Part shown: one piece after another, positions 32,163 through 42,172 of the stretch
Layout: every line of letters starts with the position of its first letter
Position numbering within the stretch: position 1 is the stretch's first letter
Origin: Erinaceus europaeus
Taxonomy: Eukaryota > Chordata > Mammalia > Eulipotyphla > Erinaceidae
Assembly (NCBI RefSeq): GCF_950295315.1
Contig: NC_080168.1
Span: forward strand, 3,666,574-3,730,573
Reading direction: 5' to 3'
DNA length: 64,000 nucleotides
Position numbers and translations under genes: made by a program
The notes under the pieces: generated by a model
Databases searched by the model: none
The model's input: only the letters and a program-made list of their open reading frames with translations
What the model was told of the DNA's origin: nothing

Positions 32163-32475
32163 TGTCGCTGTCGGCCCGCAACAACGACACGGACACCAGA
32201 GTTTTCTTCCTCAATTCCCTTTATTTCCTTCTTATGGCCACCTTAAGTACCTTTCACCGTTACATAGTCAGCCAATGGGCATTAAGCAAGCATACAGCAT
32301 TCATAGATCATGCAGCCTTCTACCAGTCATAAAACAGTTCACCTGTACAGCACGCAGTCTGTGAAGTTGAATCGTCCAACTTCCGCAAAGTTGTTTACCA
32401 CTTTACTTGTTTAGCCACCACGTGGCCTGCACCATCTTAGGGGCGTGATGTGCAGTGTCATTATGGCTCCCGACA
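32163..32475 (-). repeat. 3' LTR of the provirus
   Basis: About 313 bp, minus strand from TGTCGGGAGCC at 32475 to CAGCGACA at 32163. AATAAA complement at 32220-32225. It retains the 9 bp missing from the other LTR. The U3 palindrome has one mismatch here (32363-32383). Confidence 0.93.
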
Positions 32476-32486
32476 GCTCCCCCATT
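32476..32486 (-). promoter_or_regulatory. Polypurine tract
   Basis: Minus strand AATGGGGGAGC directly abuts the 3' LTR start, the expected position of the plus-strand primer. Confidence 0.75.
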
Positions 32487-32634
32487 TATATATAATAAAA
32501 TGAGCAGGGGACCATGCCTGTCTTAGGTTGTCCCAGACTGTTCGTACCCTTACCCGTCTTCAGCAGCCGGGCAGCTTGGCACGCCGCCTGTCTTAGGTTG
32601 GTATAGGAACCCCAGGGAACTTACCCATCTTTGG

Positions 32635-33305
32635 CTACTGGTCCAGCATGCTTAGCCAGATTTGAGGGGTCTCTCCACCTTGGATAGCCAACATGGCTTG
32701 GACCATAATTTGTCGTTCGACTCGAGCCTGTGCTCTGAGACAACACAGACAGTAAAGGCCCAGGATGATGGCACCCACAAGCGCTATCCCGAGGACCCCT
32801 ACTCCAGCTCATTCTTTTAGGTGGGAGACTACCGAGAGCACATAAGCAGCAAACTCTTTTGCCGTGGCAATCTGCACTTTGGTGGTATTAATGGAGAAAA
32901 TGTGGCATCTCATGGTCTTTGTCAGCGTGTCAAACTCAGCGGACCAGGTGCCACTGAGCATCAGGAATAATCGCCTGGAGTGATTAGCTGCCAGACTGTT
33001 ACTGACCCATGCCGTACTGGTGACACACACTCCAGGCATGCTCCGCACGCAATGAGCAGCCAGCATACCCTCTATTTGCTCAACTGACTCTTGGAGAAGG
33101 TCTACCCTTTGGTTCACAATCATGATACCTGCTCTGAGGTGTTGAACAACAGCTAGATTGGTTTGTAAGGCCTCGGCCGTGGATGCGGTGAGATTATTTA
33201 GAGCTTCTGCAGTGGTATGCTGGTAGCTAGGGAAATGCCTGCCGCCGCGGCAGTGGTGGCAGATATGGCAATGGCAGCAACAATTGCCGCTGTGATGCCA
33301 AAATC
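32635..33305 (-). pseudogene. env: env fragment: transmembrane subunit, two frameshifts
   Basis: Starts with an Ala/Ile-rich fusion-peptide-like stretch right after the RPRR site. It then shifts frame near 33220, continues through a heptad-like segment and a closely spaced Cys pair (about 33010-33050), stops at about 32812, and in a third frame shows a hydrophobic membrane anchor and short tail ending with a stop at 32635. Overall length (about 220 codons) fits a nearly complete but inactivated transmembrane subunit. Confidence 0.8.
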
Positions 33306-34149
33306 TCGCCTGGGGCGGAGCAAAATCTCTAACTCTCCTTCCTCTATCTTAGTGGGTACAGGGAGATAAGTGGGTACCCTGCCCACTACAGCTGTGCCCA
33401 TACCGTTCCAACATTGTGTCAGGTTACATCTCCCTGACTTACAAGGCAGCCGAGTGGTATTAACTGAAGCATGAACAATGAACATGAACGGGGGCTGTAC
33501 ACATACAGGTGCAGGGGGGAAGTTCAATGTAGCTTTGCATTCAGAAGGAGAAACATTAGTTTCAAACGTCTCTCCGGGAGTATAAGAATAGGTGCAGTTT
33601 TTCCACGTAGCCCCCCCCCCCCCCCCCGCACGAAGGAGAAAGGGGAAATGTCTGAGCAACCCCCACCCGAGGTGCAGAACAGCCACACTTGCCAAGGGTT
33701 GACTGGGGCACCCTGCGTGGGGTTGCCAAAGGAGTAGTTATATCCTCCGAAAGAGCTGTTGCTGAAGGTCGGGAAACTGCAAGGTGGAGTTGCACACCCG
33801 ACGAGGGCAGACCCGCGGGACAGTGGCAGAAGTCATTGTGACTGCCCAGGGGCACCCGGAGCTATTGGAGAAATGTCCCAGGTCTGATTCAAAAGCGTCA
33901 CGCAGGGTCCGACAGAGTCTGCGGAGACCCCGGGGGCTTGAAAGCAGACAGTCCCTTGGAGTAGAAAGTCCGTGGTATTGAAGTATCCTGTGGCCAGGTC
34001 GAAAGGCACTGTAGGAAGTCCCATGGAAGCATTTGTGGACAGGAAGGCTGGCAGGATTTTGGACTCATTGGTCACTGGCAGGGGGAACGGCCACACGCGG
34101 GCGAGACTCCACAGGGTTCGCGTTTGTGCCCTGGCTGTCGTCATGTCAT
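33306..34149 (-). pseudogene. env: env fragment: surface subunit, broken
   Basis: Asn-X-Ser/Thr-rich sequence continues the integrase frame until a stop at 33833. The next surface segment is in another frame (about 33695 downward). A run of 17 G residues on the coding strand (plus-strand C run 33611-33627) lies in the second part and is a likely slippage site. The segment ends at an RPRR furin-like site (33306-33317). A typical signal peptide is not evident, so the 5' part of env may be missing. Confidence 0.75.
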
Positions 34150-34535
34150 CACCATCATCATGATCAGCAGGGCACGCGGGGGAGTCATCTTCACGCGTCA
34201 CAGCACGGGTCAGCCTTTCCGGGATCCACACAGGCGTCTGCTGATTCTGTGGAAAAACACAGACAGAGCCTCGCACCCATCTGAGAACTGGGTCCCGGCC
34301 GGCCCAGTGGCCGGTTAAAGGATCTTTCCACATGCCCATTTCTTTAGGGCCAGAGTCGGCGGTGGAGTGCCGATCTGCTGCTGACTTTCTGTGCTCATCC
34401 AGGGATAGAAAATTAAGAGTAAAGAGATTAATATGCAGCTTCTCTTTGGGGGAGCGAAACGTCTCCCCTATACCCCCCTTTTGTTTATATAAGCAATTTT
34501 TTAAGGTGAGATGAGCACGTTCAATGACTCCTTGT
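34150..34535 (-). pseudogene. pol: pol fragment: integrase C-terminal part
   Basis: Begins at the deletion junction with the GVIERAH block that ends the integrase core and continues through the C-terminal domain to the PVWIP block near the end of betaretroviral integrase (about 34220-34240). No D,D-35-E catalytic core residues other than the final region are present; protease, RT and RNase H are missing. The reading frame differs by one from gag across the junction, so no gag-pol fusion is made. It stays open into the env surface region below. Confidence 0.85.
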
Positions 34536-34734
34536 CCTCTATCTTTCTGAAAACTTCTCCAAGGTGCTCCCATTGCAGGACGGTAAGAAGTCCCTCTTCC
34601 AGGAACCATGGAGCGACCTCTTCTACCATGGATATGAAAGTCCTAATGGTCCCCGTCTTAACGGGGGTCCCATTACTCTTCAGTAATTTCTTAATAGTTC
34701 CCTCCATGTGCTGGCTTGACTGAAAGCCTCCCAT
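34536..34734 (-). pseudogene. gag: gag fragment: matrix N-terminus
   Basis: The start is placed at the ATG at 34734 (context GCCATGG), not the earlier in-frame ATG at 34752, because it gives Met-Gly with Ser at position 6, an N-myristoylation pattern expected of betaretroviral matrix. About 66 codons of matrix-like sequence follow, including the FISMVEEVAPWF block typical of betaretroviral matrix. The sequence then joins integrase near 34535 and the frame stops at 34501. Capsid and nucleocapsid are absent. Confidence 0.82.
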
Positions 34735-34844
34735 GGCGACTCCCTGCTTCAAAGCAGCTTAACCTGTGATCACAATCCTGCACTTCTCGCAGCTCCCTAG
34801 TCTGTTTGACTAGCTTTCGGTTTACTCATGGACCGTTTTGAGAT

Positions 34845-34862
34845 TCCCAGGTTTCGGCACCA
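34845..34862 (-). promoter_or_regulatory. Primer binding site, tRNA-Phe type
   Basis: Minus strand TGGTGCCGAAACCTGGGA, two bases inside the 5' LTR end. It is complementary to the 3' end of mammalian tRNA-Phe with, by my reading, a single mismatch. tRNA-Phe priming is characteristic of IAP-type elements, whereas many other betaretroviruses use tRNA-Lys. Confidence 0.85.
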
Positions 34863-34864
34863 CT

Positions 34865-35168
34865 TGTCGCTGTCGGCCCGCAACAAGGACACAGACACCA
34901 GAGTTTTCTTCCTCAATTCCCTTTATTTCCTTCTTATGGTCACCTTAAGTACCTTTCACTGTTACATAGTCAGCCAATGGGTATTAAACAAGCATACAGC
35001 ATTCATAGATCATGCAGCCTTCTACCAATCATAAAACAGTTCATGTATACAGCACACAGTCTGTGAAGTTGGATCGTCCAACTTCCGCAAAGTTGTTTAC
35101 CACTTTACTGGGTTAGCCACCATGTGATCTTAGGGGCGTGATGTGCAGTGTCATTATGGCTCCCAACA
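34865..35168 (-). repeat. 5' LTR of the provirus
   Basis: About 304 bp, minus strand, starting TGTTGGGAGCC at 35168 and ending CAGCGACA at 34865. It contains an AATAAA signal (34922-34927 as TTTATT on the plus strand) and an inverted repeat GAAGTTGGA-TCG-TCCAACTTC (35065-35085). Compared with the 3' LTR I count about 16 substitutions and one 9-bp deletion (near 35125), mostly C/T and G/A changes. I see no clear TATA box. Confidence 0.93.
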
Positions 35169-35261
35169 ACATTTAGTTATGGGAAAATACACAAAGGTGG
35201 ACTGCCTTATAGAGGTTATGCAGAGAACTAGATTCCATCAATTTTAGAATAAACTATCAAA

Positions 35262-35458
35262 GTCAGGGTGGTGACACACCTGGCTGAGCACACATATCAC
35301 AATGTGCAAGGACCCAGGTCCAAGCCCATGGTCCCCTCCTGTGGGGGGTGGGGGCTTTACATGAGGTGAAGTAATGCTGCAAGTGTCTTTCTTACTCTCT
35401 CCCTCCCTCCTGGTTTCTTATTGTCTGTCCAATAAATCAATTAAATAAATGTTAAAGT
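35262..35458 (+). mobile_element. tRNA-derived SINE, family B
   Basis: Sense copy: AGTCAGGGTGGTGACACACC head, body with expanded G run, tail CAATAAATCAATTAAATAAAT. Confidence 0.82.
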
Positions 35459-35476
35459 TTTTAAACTATCAGCTGA

Positions 35477-35480
<4 letters not shown>

Positions 35481-35560
<80 letters not shown>
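35481..35560. repeat. (CT)n(CA)n microsatellite
   Basis: About 14 CT units followed by about 25 CA units. Confidence 0.97.
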
Positions 35561-35562
<2 letters not shown>

Positions 35563-35666
35563 AAGACCTAGGATTGATTCTGGCACAAAAACATAGAAGA
35601 AAACAAGACTTAGCTATTGTGCCATTGTGTCTAAATGTTTTATGGTACAGCAAGAAGTTAAAATGC

Positions 35667-35830
35667 AGGGCCAGCAGAATAACTCATCCAGCTAGGTGAC
35701 ATATTCCAGATTCTCCAATCTGGCTTCCATTGCACAGAAGGAAGCTCTCTCAATTCCTGCGTGCCTCTCTCTATCTGAAAAAAGTCGCCCCAGAGCCATG
35801 AGAACCTGGTGACAACAGCCCAAATAAACA
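35667..35830 (+). mobile_element. tRNA-derived SINE, family C, diverged
   Basis: GGGCCAGCAGAATAACTCATCC head, CT-rich body (GTGCCTCTCTCTATCTG), tail CCCAAATAAAC. Confidence 0.5.
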
Positions 35831-36698
35831 GTGTAAATGCATATATTTAAATGTACTCAATAAAGCTAGGATAAAGATAAGTAGGTCAGGATCATCAAAA
35901 TCGAAGGCAGATTTCAAAAGGAAATAGTCCATCACTATATCTGCAACACTCCACTGAATCTATAAGTGGAGGTGTACATATGTGTGTGCCTAAATTCTCC
36001 CACAGATGACAAAGCACAGCTGGGAAGTAAATTGGAGAGCATTTCCGACCTTCAGGTATTTGTCTTGATCCAGTCTTCCCATAGTTATAAAATGCACATG
36101 GGAGTTAAAGTTCTGATCCCAATGCAGTAGAAAAGTAGAATCTTAAGTTAGGGAAATGATGGGGCCAACTGCTGGTTTCTAAAATGTGGTTAGGATGTGT
36201 ATTTAAAGAGGATCCTATCAGGCCATTATTCTATAAAATAGCTAAACAAATCAATCTGAGGCATCTGAGGGTAATGGCATCCTGAGAGATCATGGATATT
36301 CAATCTGGGAGATGAGAAGGAGATAAAACCTTGGCTAGGGTATGTTAAAAAAAAAAAAAAAGGAAAGAAAAGAATCAGACTGCCTGTTAAACTTCTAGAG
36401 TAGACTAGTTCCTATAAATTTCCAGAAGAGTGGCCTGGGTTTCATCCAGGAGACTACTGCAAATGAGATGCACCCTGCTAAAACTCTCTGCAGTTCTTCA
36501 GAAATTGGAGGACCGGTGCATGTAACACACACCTCATGCCTGGGGTTAATCACCAGTAGTTCTTGGCAGAAAATAGTCTTTAATACTCTTAAAGCAAACC
36601 CGTAAAAAAGTGGGAGAGTTTCTGCTAGATTTTAATTCAAAGATAAAATAGCATTCCTAATGCTGTCTACCATCTGAGACTTCCCAATGTTAAGAGGC
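35831..36698. other. Unique stretch, no gene recognised
   Basis: Nothing recognised; poly(A) of 15 at about 36347-36361. Confidence 0.5.
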
Positions 36699-36825
36699 AA
36701 TTCTTCTCCTTCTTCTCCTTCTTCTCCTTCTTCTCCTTCTTCTCCTTCTCCTCCTCCTCCTCCTCCTCCTTCTCCTCCTCCTTCTCCTCCTCCTCCTCCT
36801 CCTCCTTCTTCTTTTTCTTTTCTTT
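36699..36825. repeat. Polypyrimidine (TTCTCC)n / (CTC)n tract
   Basis: About 125 bp of uninterrupted pyrimidines with TTCTTCTCC and CTCCTC units in the tail of the following antisense SINE. It is capable in principle of triplex (H-DNA) formation. The Glu/Gly-rich and Ser/Pro-rich frames over it are artefacts. Confidence 0.95.
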
Positions 36826-36826
36826 T

Positions 36827-37147
36827 TGCCTCCAGGTTATCACTGCAGCCCAGCGCCAGCACTAGGAGTTCACTTCTCCTGGAGCCTATTTCCCCCATTT
36901 TGTTGCCTGTGGTTGCCCTTGTTGTGGTTGTTATTGTTATTGTTGTTATAGCTGCTGCTGTTGCTGCTGGATAGGGCAGAGAGAAATCGAGAGAGGTGTG
37001 GAAGACAGAGAGGAAGAAAGATAGACACCTGCAGACCTGATTCACCACTTGTGAAGTGACCCCCCTACAGGTGAGGGGGCCGGAGGCTGGAACCAGATCC
37101 TTATGTGGGTCCTCGTGCGCTTAACCAGCTGCACTACTGCACAGCCC
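36827..37147 (-). mobile_element. tRNA-derived SINE, family A with 3' module
   Basis: Antisense; GCCTCCAGGTTATCACTGCAG module, GTTGCTGCTGGATAGGGCAG, hairpin domain, head complement CAGCTGCACTACTGCACAGCCCC. Confidence 0.88.
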
Positions 37148-37349
37148 CTTTAAGAGACTATTCTTATTACCCATTTTGTTTACTTCCATATTATATTTAA
37201 ATATTCTATTTGCTCACAGCATTTATTTTGAACTCACAGGGTGCAGGGTTTTTTATAGTGCAGTAAGCATCTTTGAGGATATTCATAATCAATGTCACTA
37301 TTTTTTAGAAAACTCACATTTATAGGAAAAGCAATTTTCTTTTTGAAAT

Positions 37350-37656
37350 TAATTTGATTGATTTATTTTTGCTTCCAGGGTTATTTTTGGGGCTCGGTGT
37401 CTGCACTATAAACCCATTGTTCCTGTGGCCTTTTTTTTTTTTTAGTTTTTTTGGATAGAAGAGAGAGAAATTGAAGAAGAAGGGGTAGATAGAGGGAGAA
37501 CGACACCCACAGACCTGCTTCACCGCTTTCAAAGCGAACCCCCCCCCCGCCCCACAGGTGGGGAGACAGGGACTTGAACTAGAAACCTTGTACAGATCCT
37601 TGTGCTTAGTTCTATGTGCCCTAAACCTGGTGCAGCACAGCCCAGCCCAGCCCCTG
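37350..37656 (-). mobile_element. tRNA-derived SINE with 3' module
   Basis: Antisense; GCTTCCAGGGTTATTTTTGGGG module, purine-rich segment, CTGCTTCACCGCTTTCAAAGC domain followed by a C run, diverged head. Confidence 0.82.
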
Positions 37657-40639
37657 AAATAGCAATTTTTTTATAAGTATCCACCCCAGGTTTTTGTTTG
37701 GGTAGGGTGAAAATTGAGGGTAAAAATGATGCTATTTTCTATATTATACTTTGGTAGAGAGGATAAATGTAAAATGTCTTCTCAGTGTTTTCGTTCATTT
37801 TATCAAAATAAATTGACACTTTTTTTTTTAACATTAAGGGTGATTATTTCCCCATATTGTGGTTCTGAAATGGACCCAAAGCTTTCTTTGTCCCCAATGA
37901 ATATGTTTGAAGTAATAGAGCGACAATCTGGAGACTAGACTTCATGGTTCTTTCTAAGTTTCTCTTCTTCCTCTTGGTCTCCTGACATATCAAGGAGATC
38001 CAGCTCTCCCAATCAGTCCATTCCTAGATAATCCTAGAGAATCTACAAAGATAGCATCCCAACCAGGAGCAAAAGGGTATCTGACAGTAGTTGATCAAAA
38101 GCAGGAAGTAGTCGATTGACTTGAATCTAGAAGAGCTATCCAATTGGCACATGGAGTCGTGGGTCTGCTTAAGTTACAGTGTTTGAGGTGTTTCTTTTTT
38201 AAACTTTTTATTTATAAAAAGGAAACACTGACAAAAAAGCACCATCAGATAGAGGGATACAACTCCACACAGTTCCCACCACCAGGTGTTTCTTAGGGAA
38301 TGCCTACTTGATATAGTTGTTTCCATTAAAAATAAGGATGTGAAGGTAAAGAAAAAGCGTGTTCACTCCTCAGGAAGCAAACTGTCTACAATTTGTATTT
38401 AGAAGACTTATTATATTTGGTGAGGAACAGTGTTTGTGTTTTATAAGTTTTGTAGATGATGTCAATGACAAATACTAGAAAACTACAGATCAAAAGGAAA
38501 AAAAAACTTAAAGAAATGTAGGTTGGACTTGGGTAGATGAAAGTAAATTTTGCAAAGCTGATGGCATTTTCTGAAAGGACATTCAGATCTTTACTATACA
38601 TTCAGGCCAAGCATCTCTTTGTGTTATACATTTCATTAGCTATCGGCTTCATTAGACACTTGAATCAAGTATCTCATTACACACTCCAGACACACATCTC
38701 ATTATGCCTTGCATCTCATTAAGCCCCCAGCCAGGAACAGATGTAAAATAGACACATTTCATCAAGGCATTGATTCCAGCCCACATGGCATTCGTATCAA
38801 CAATAAAGGAACAGGGTGAGGGTGGACCAACAATTGGGTGATTTTTGAATGACACTTGACAAAAGCGAACCAGTTCAATCAGACACTATTACATTACACA
38901 AGAGGAAAAATTGTTTGGTGTCAAATTCCACTTTGGTGTCCATTCTAGGAATGTGTTTCTCCTGTCAATCAGGAGTCACCTATCAGTGAACAGCCGGAGA
39001 TGGGACGAAAGAGAGCAAGTGTCTGTGACATTGCAATCATCTGTCATGAAGCAGGCATCCAACAAAGAGTAGCATCAATGTCACCTTGAACTTGACGTCG
39101 ACAACTGTGTCTGTTCTGTGTCCTCAGCTACAGTTAGTCCATGGCATCTTCACCAAACAGAGGATGTGTTGGTGCTGTGATGACCAATGTCATATTGCTG
39201 GTTAAACAATGCTGCTATGGTCACACATGATAAAATTACAGTTCACACAAAGTTTAGATTAAAGTATTTTGAAAAGTCCAGTTGTTGAGGGTGAGGAAGT
39301 AACTAACTAAGGCCATTCATTCCCTAGTTTCCTCTCAATGATTTCTAGACTGACTCCTACTTGGAAGAATCATAAAAGAGAGACAGTCATGTTTCAGGAA
39401 GATGAGCACATATTGGGATAAAGTAAGGACAGAAGAAGAGAAGAAAGTACCAGCCATGTAGGCATGAAGAGCCAACACCCCACTCCCCACCTCCCAGAGA
39501 GAGAGGTGAAGGCCCCAGACTCTTGGCTTTTCACGTTTTATAGTTTCTTCTGGGAAAGGGTGGGAGCCTCAGGGGATGAGCTCCAGCCTTTGTCTCCAGG
39601 TGTCCAATATGCCTCCATCTGCATGCTGTGACCTTTGCAGTCAGGGAGGGAGGGAGCTGGGGCAGGATGTGCAGACACACTGGGCTTCTGGGCCTGATGT
39701 GAGCCTTCTCCTGGCTGCCTGCAGGTGCAGGGGAGGGATGCTGCCTTATCTAAGTTGCCCTCCAGAACAGAGATGTGACTGATTTGAAGTTCAGCTGTAT
39801 CTAAAGCCTGAAACAGCAGCACAAGAGCGTACATCACACCCCCACCCCCACTGCCCTCTAATCTCTCACCTGTAGTTTGTTTTGTATATTGTTTATATGT
39901 TTTGCACGCTTTCTTCCTAAGATTACAGGAGGTCTCTAAACTTTTATCATCTACATTGCTGTCAATTCTAGCAAGGAGTCTTCTCCAGAGAGGAAATAAC
40001 CAAATTCAAGGGAATGGGAAATATTGGTTAATCTGGCTCATATGTTTATGCATAAATCAGTCTCTCTATATGAAAGGAGGTGGGAATGGAACTCCCATAA
40101 AATACTAACAGATGGAAATGGAAGGGAAGTTTGTCTATCAAAGGGATACTAAGTAGACAGGATAACCATAACCCATGTCTATTCAACTTGCTGTGTTCTG
40201 GGGATACCCAGAGATTCAGGAAGGCTTGTTCAATAATATGTCCCTCTGAAGATATAGCAGGTCTGAGCTTAGCAGAAAAAAAAGGTTTTTTTTATACACA
40301 CTCATTATCGTAAGTTGCATCTTTCAAGCAACCTAGAGACTTGATAAATGCTGCGGATGCTTTGTGATGCCACAAAAATGTAATTAAGCGTAATTCCATA
40401 GAATGTAAACTGGCACACAGTAACTACTGATAGATAGCATGGTCTCTTTTTTGCCATCAAATCTTTTGTTTAGAGTGAATACATTGTCACTTCTAAGTAC
40501 TGAGTCATACCTAAGTAGAAAGGTTTAAATAGGGAGCATAAAAATAAACAAAGAAATAAATTAAGTAACTACAGAGTGGAAAATAATATGGGCAATGACC
40601 ACACACTAGCACAAATGGCTTTCTGAGGGCCTTCTTAAG
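37657..40639. other. Long repeat-poor stretch, no gene recognised
   Basis: About 3 kb with only one retroposon fragment (38196-38288). Frames such as 39538-39837 (-) have no recognisable domain. No splice-bounded exon or RNA gene identified. Confidence 0.45.
38196..38288 (-). mobile_element. Fragment of an L1-type retroposon 3' end
   Basis: TTTATTTATAAAAAGGAAACAC at the left and GATACAACTCCACACAGTTCCCACCACCAG at the right resemble the start of the antisense copies at 15437 and 29660; only about 90 bp. Confidence 0.55.
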
Positions 40640-40812
40640 AAAAAGTTTGGAGAAACTGCTGCTAAGACTTTGTGAGATCTACAGAGGTTATCTTTTGAAG
40701 GGTGGGGACAGAATTTTACTAGAGAGTGTGGTAGGATATAGAACCAGACCCAGCTATATTACTATCTTGTAACCCACTATTAATCATGAAAAACAAATGG
40801 CAAAAATAAATA
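40640..40812 (+). mobile_element. L1 3' UTR fragment
   Basis: AAGACTTTGTGAGATCTACAG, GTGTGGTAGGATATAGAACC, CTTGTAACCCACTATTAATC and A-rich end match other sense L1 3' ends here. Confidence 0.65.
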
Positions 40813-41856
40813 AATATAAAAATGACATTTGGGGGGATAAAAAACAGAGTCCTCAGGAATACCAGACGCTGGATGAAGATAGAAGGAAAAGTAAAAAGAC
40901 ATGGAATCAAAAAGAGAGGCAGGAGAATGGAAAAGTACAGACAACACTGAAGGCAAAATTCTTCTGCTTTCTGATTTGCCTAAGCCTGCAACTCTGAATA
41001 ATTATCCCCTCCCACACAGGCACACACACAATCTGAAAAAGCTAATGATTTGGGTAGATAGACAGTGCTCTGAAGTGATGTCCAGCCAGAGCCAGTGATT
41101 AAATAATTTCTCTAGATTTCCAAACAGCATTACACTGAAAATACTGAGTATCAATACAGTCTTGACCTTCCAGGTCCTTGGGAAGATCCTTGACTGTGAA
41201 AACATCACAGTTACACATCCCCTCCACATTTCTTTGAGATGAAGTGCTCTATCGCCCACCTTCCAAAGGAGACAAAGTAGTTTCCATTTCTAGGTTAGCA
41301 TATATATATATTTTACTTTAAAAAAGTCATTTTGCTGGAGGATGTTAGGACAGAAGAGAGTTTGGTGTAACTGTAGAGGGTCAACTTCTAATTTCATTCT
41401 GTAATGGACTCCCTCTGGTACCACATTTCACTGAGATGAAAAGAATGAACTGTGTCTAATTTGCGGTAGATTCTTACCCTCCTCACACACTACAGCTGGA
41501 GGAATTTGATACAATCATGTTAATGAAAGGAGAAAATGTCTCACATACTTAAAAAATAACCCTTTTCAAGTCTTATGTACTGAGAGTATATGTACCTGAA
41601 CTCTTGAAGCAATTGACACATTCTTTAAGTGACTCTTTCCCTCCTTTTATTTAATGGGACTTGTTTTTAATGCCTTTGTTTTTACTCTTCGGATTGGAAT
41701 ACTTGCTCCTTTACCACAACTTTCCATTAAAAAAAAAAGTGCTTTTCTAGAGGTAGGGACCAAATCGCTCTTAAAACCATTCCCCAGATATGAGATCAGA
41801 TTTTATTCTCATTCCGCTTCGCAAAATTTGAATTCCATGTTTAGCCATCTCAGTAG
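40813..41856. other. Unique stretch, no gene recognised
   Basis: Nothing recognised beyond a short TA patch near 41301. Confidence 0.5.
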
Positions 41857-41870
41857 TATTTCATTATAAA

Positions 41871-42158
41871 TATTTATTTATTTATTTATTCCATTTGATG
41901 GCCCTTGTTGTTTTATTGTTGTAGTCATTACTGTTGTTGTTATTGATGTCGTCATTGTTGAACAGGACAGAGAAATGGAGAGAGGAGGGGAAGACAGAGA
42001 GGGGGAGAGAAAGACAGACACCTGCAGACCTGCTTCACCACCTGTGAAGCGACTCCCCTGCAGGTGGGGAGCCGGGGGCTCGAACCGGAATCCTTATGCC
42101 AGTCCTTGCGCTTCGCACCATGTGCCCTGAACCCGCTGCGCTACCGCCCGACTCCCAA
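41871..42158 (-). mobile_element. tRNA-derived SINE, family A, with target duplication
   Basis: Antisense full-length copy with perfect 14-bp duplication TATTTCATTATAAA (41857-41870 and 42159-42172). Hairpin domain and head complement (CCGCTGCGCTACCGCCCGACTCCC) are close to consensus, so it looks young. Confidence 0.95.
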
Positions 42159-42172
42159 TATTTCATTATAAA

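Larger units (their letters stand above)
32163..35168 (-). mobile_element. Defective class II endogenous provirus (IAP/betaretrovirus-like)
   Basis: A 3.0-kb provirus read right to left. Order: 5' LTR (35168-34865), primer binding site, leader, gag start, fragment of integrase, env surface and transmembrane parts, polypurine tract, 3' LTR (32475-32163). A direct repeat ACATT(T) lies at 32158-32163 and 35169-35174, 5 bp if the LTR begins with TG and 6 bp otherwise. Most of gag and all of protease, reverse transcriptase and the integrase core are gone, and the remaining frames carry shifts and stops, so it cannot be autonomous. The tRNA-Phe type primer site and the gag/integrase/env character place it with IAP-like betaretroviral ERVs; this placement is from family knowledge, not a search. 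Confidence 0.93.

Noticed and set aside
32163..35168. Possibility that the provirus is two unrelated solo LTRs
   Set aside because: Primer site, polypurine tract, gag, integrase and env pieces lie between them in proviral order, and one target duplication flanks the pair.
36632..37048. Glu/Gly-rich 138-codon frame
   Set aside because: Product of the polypyrimidine tract plus antisense SINE.
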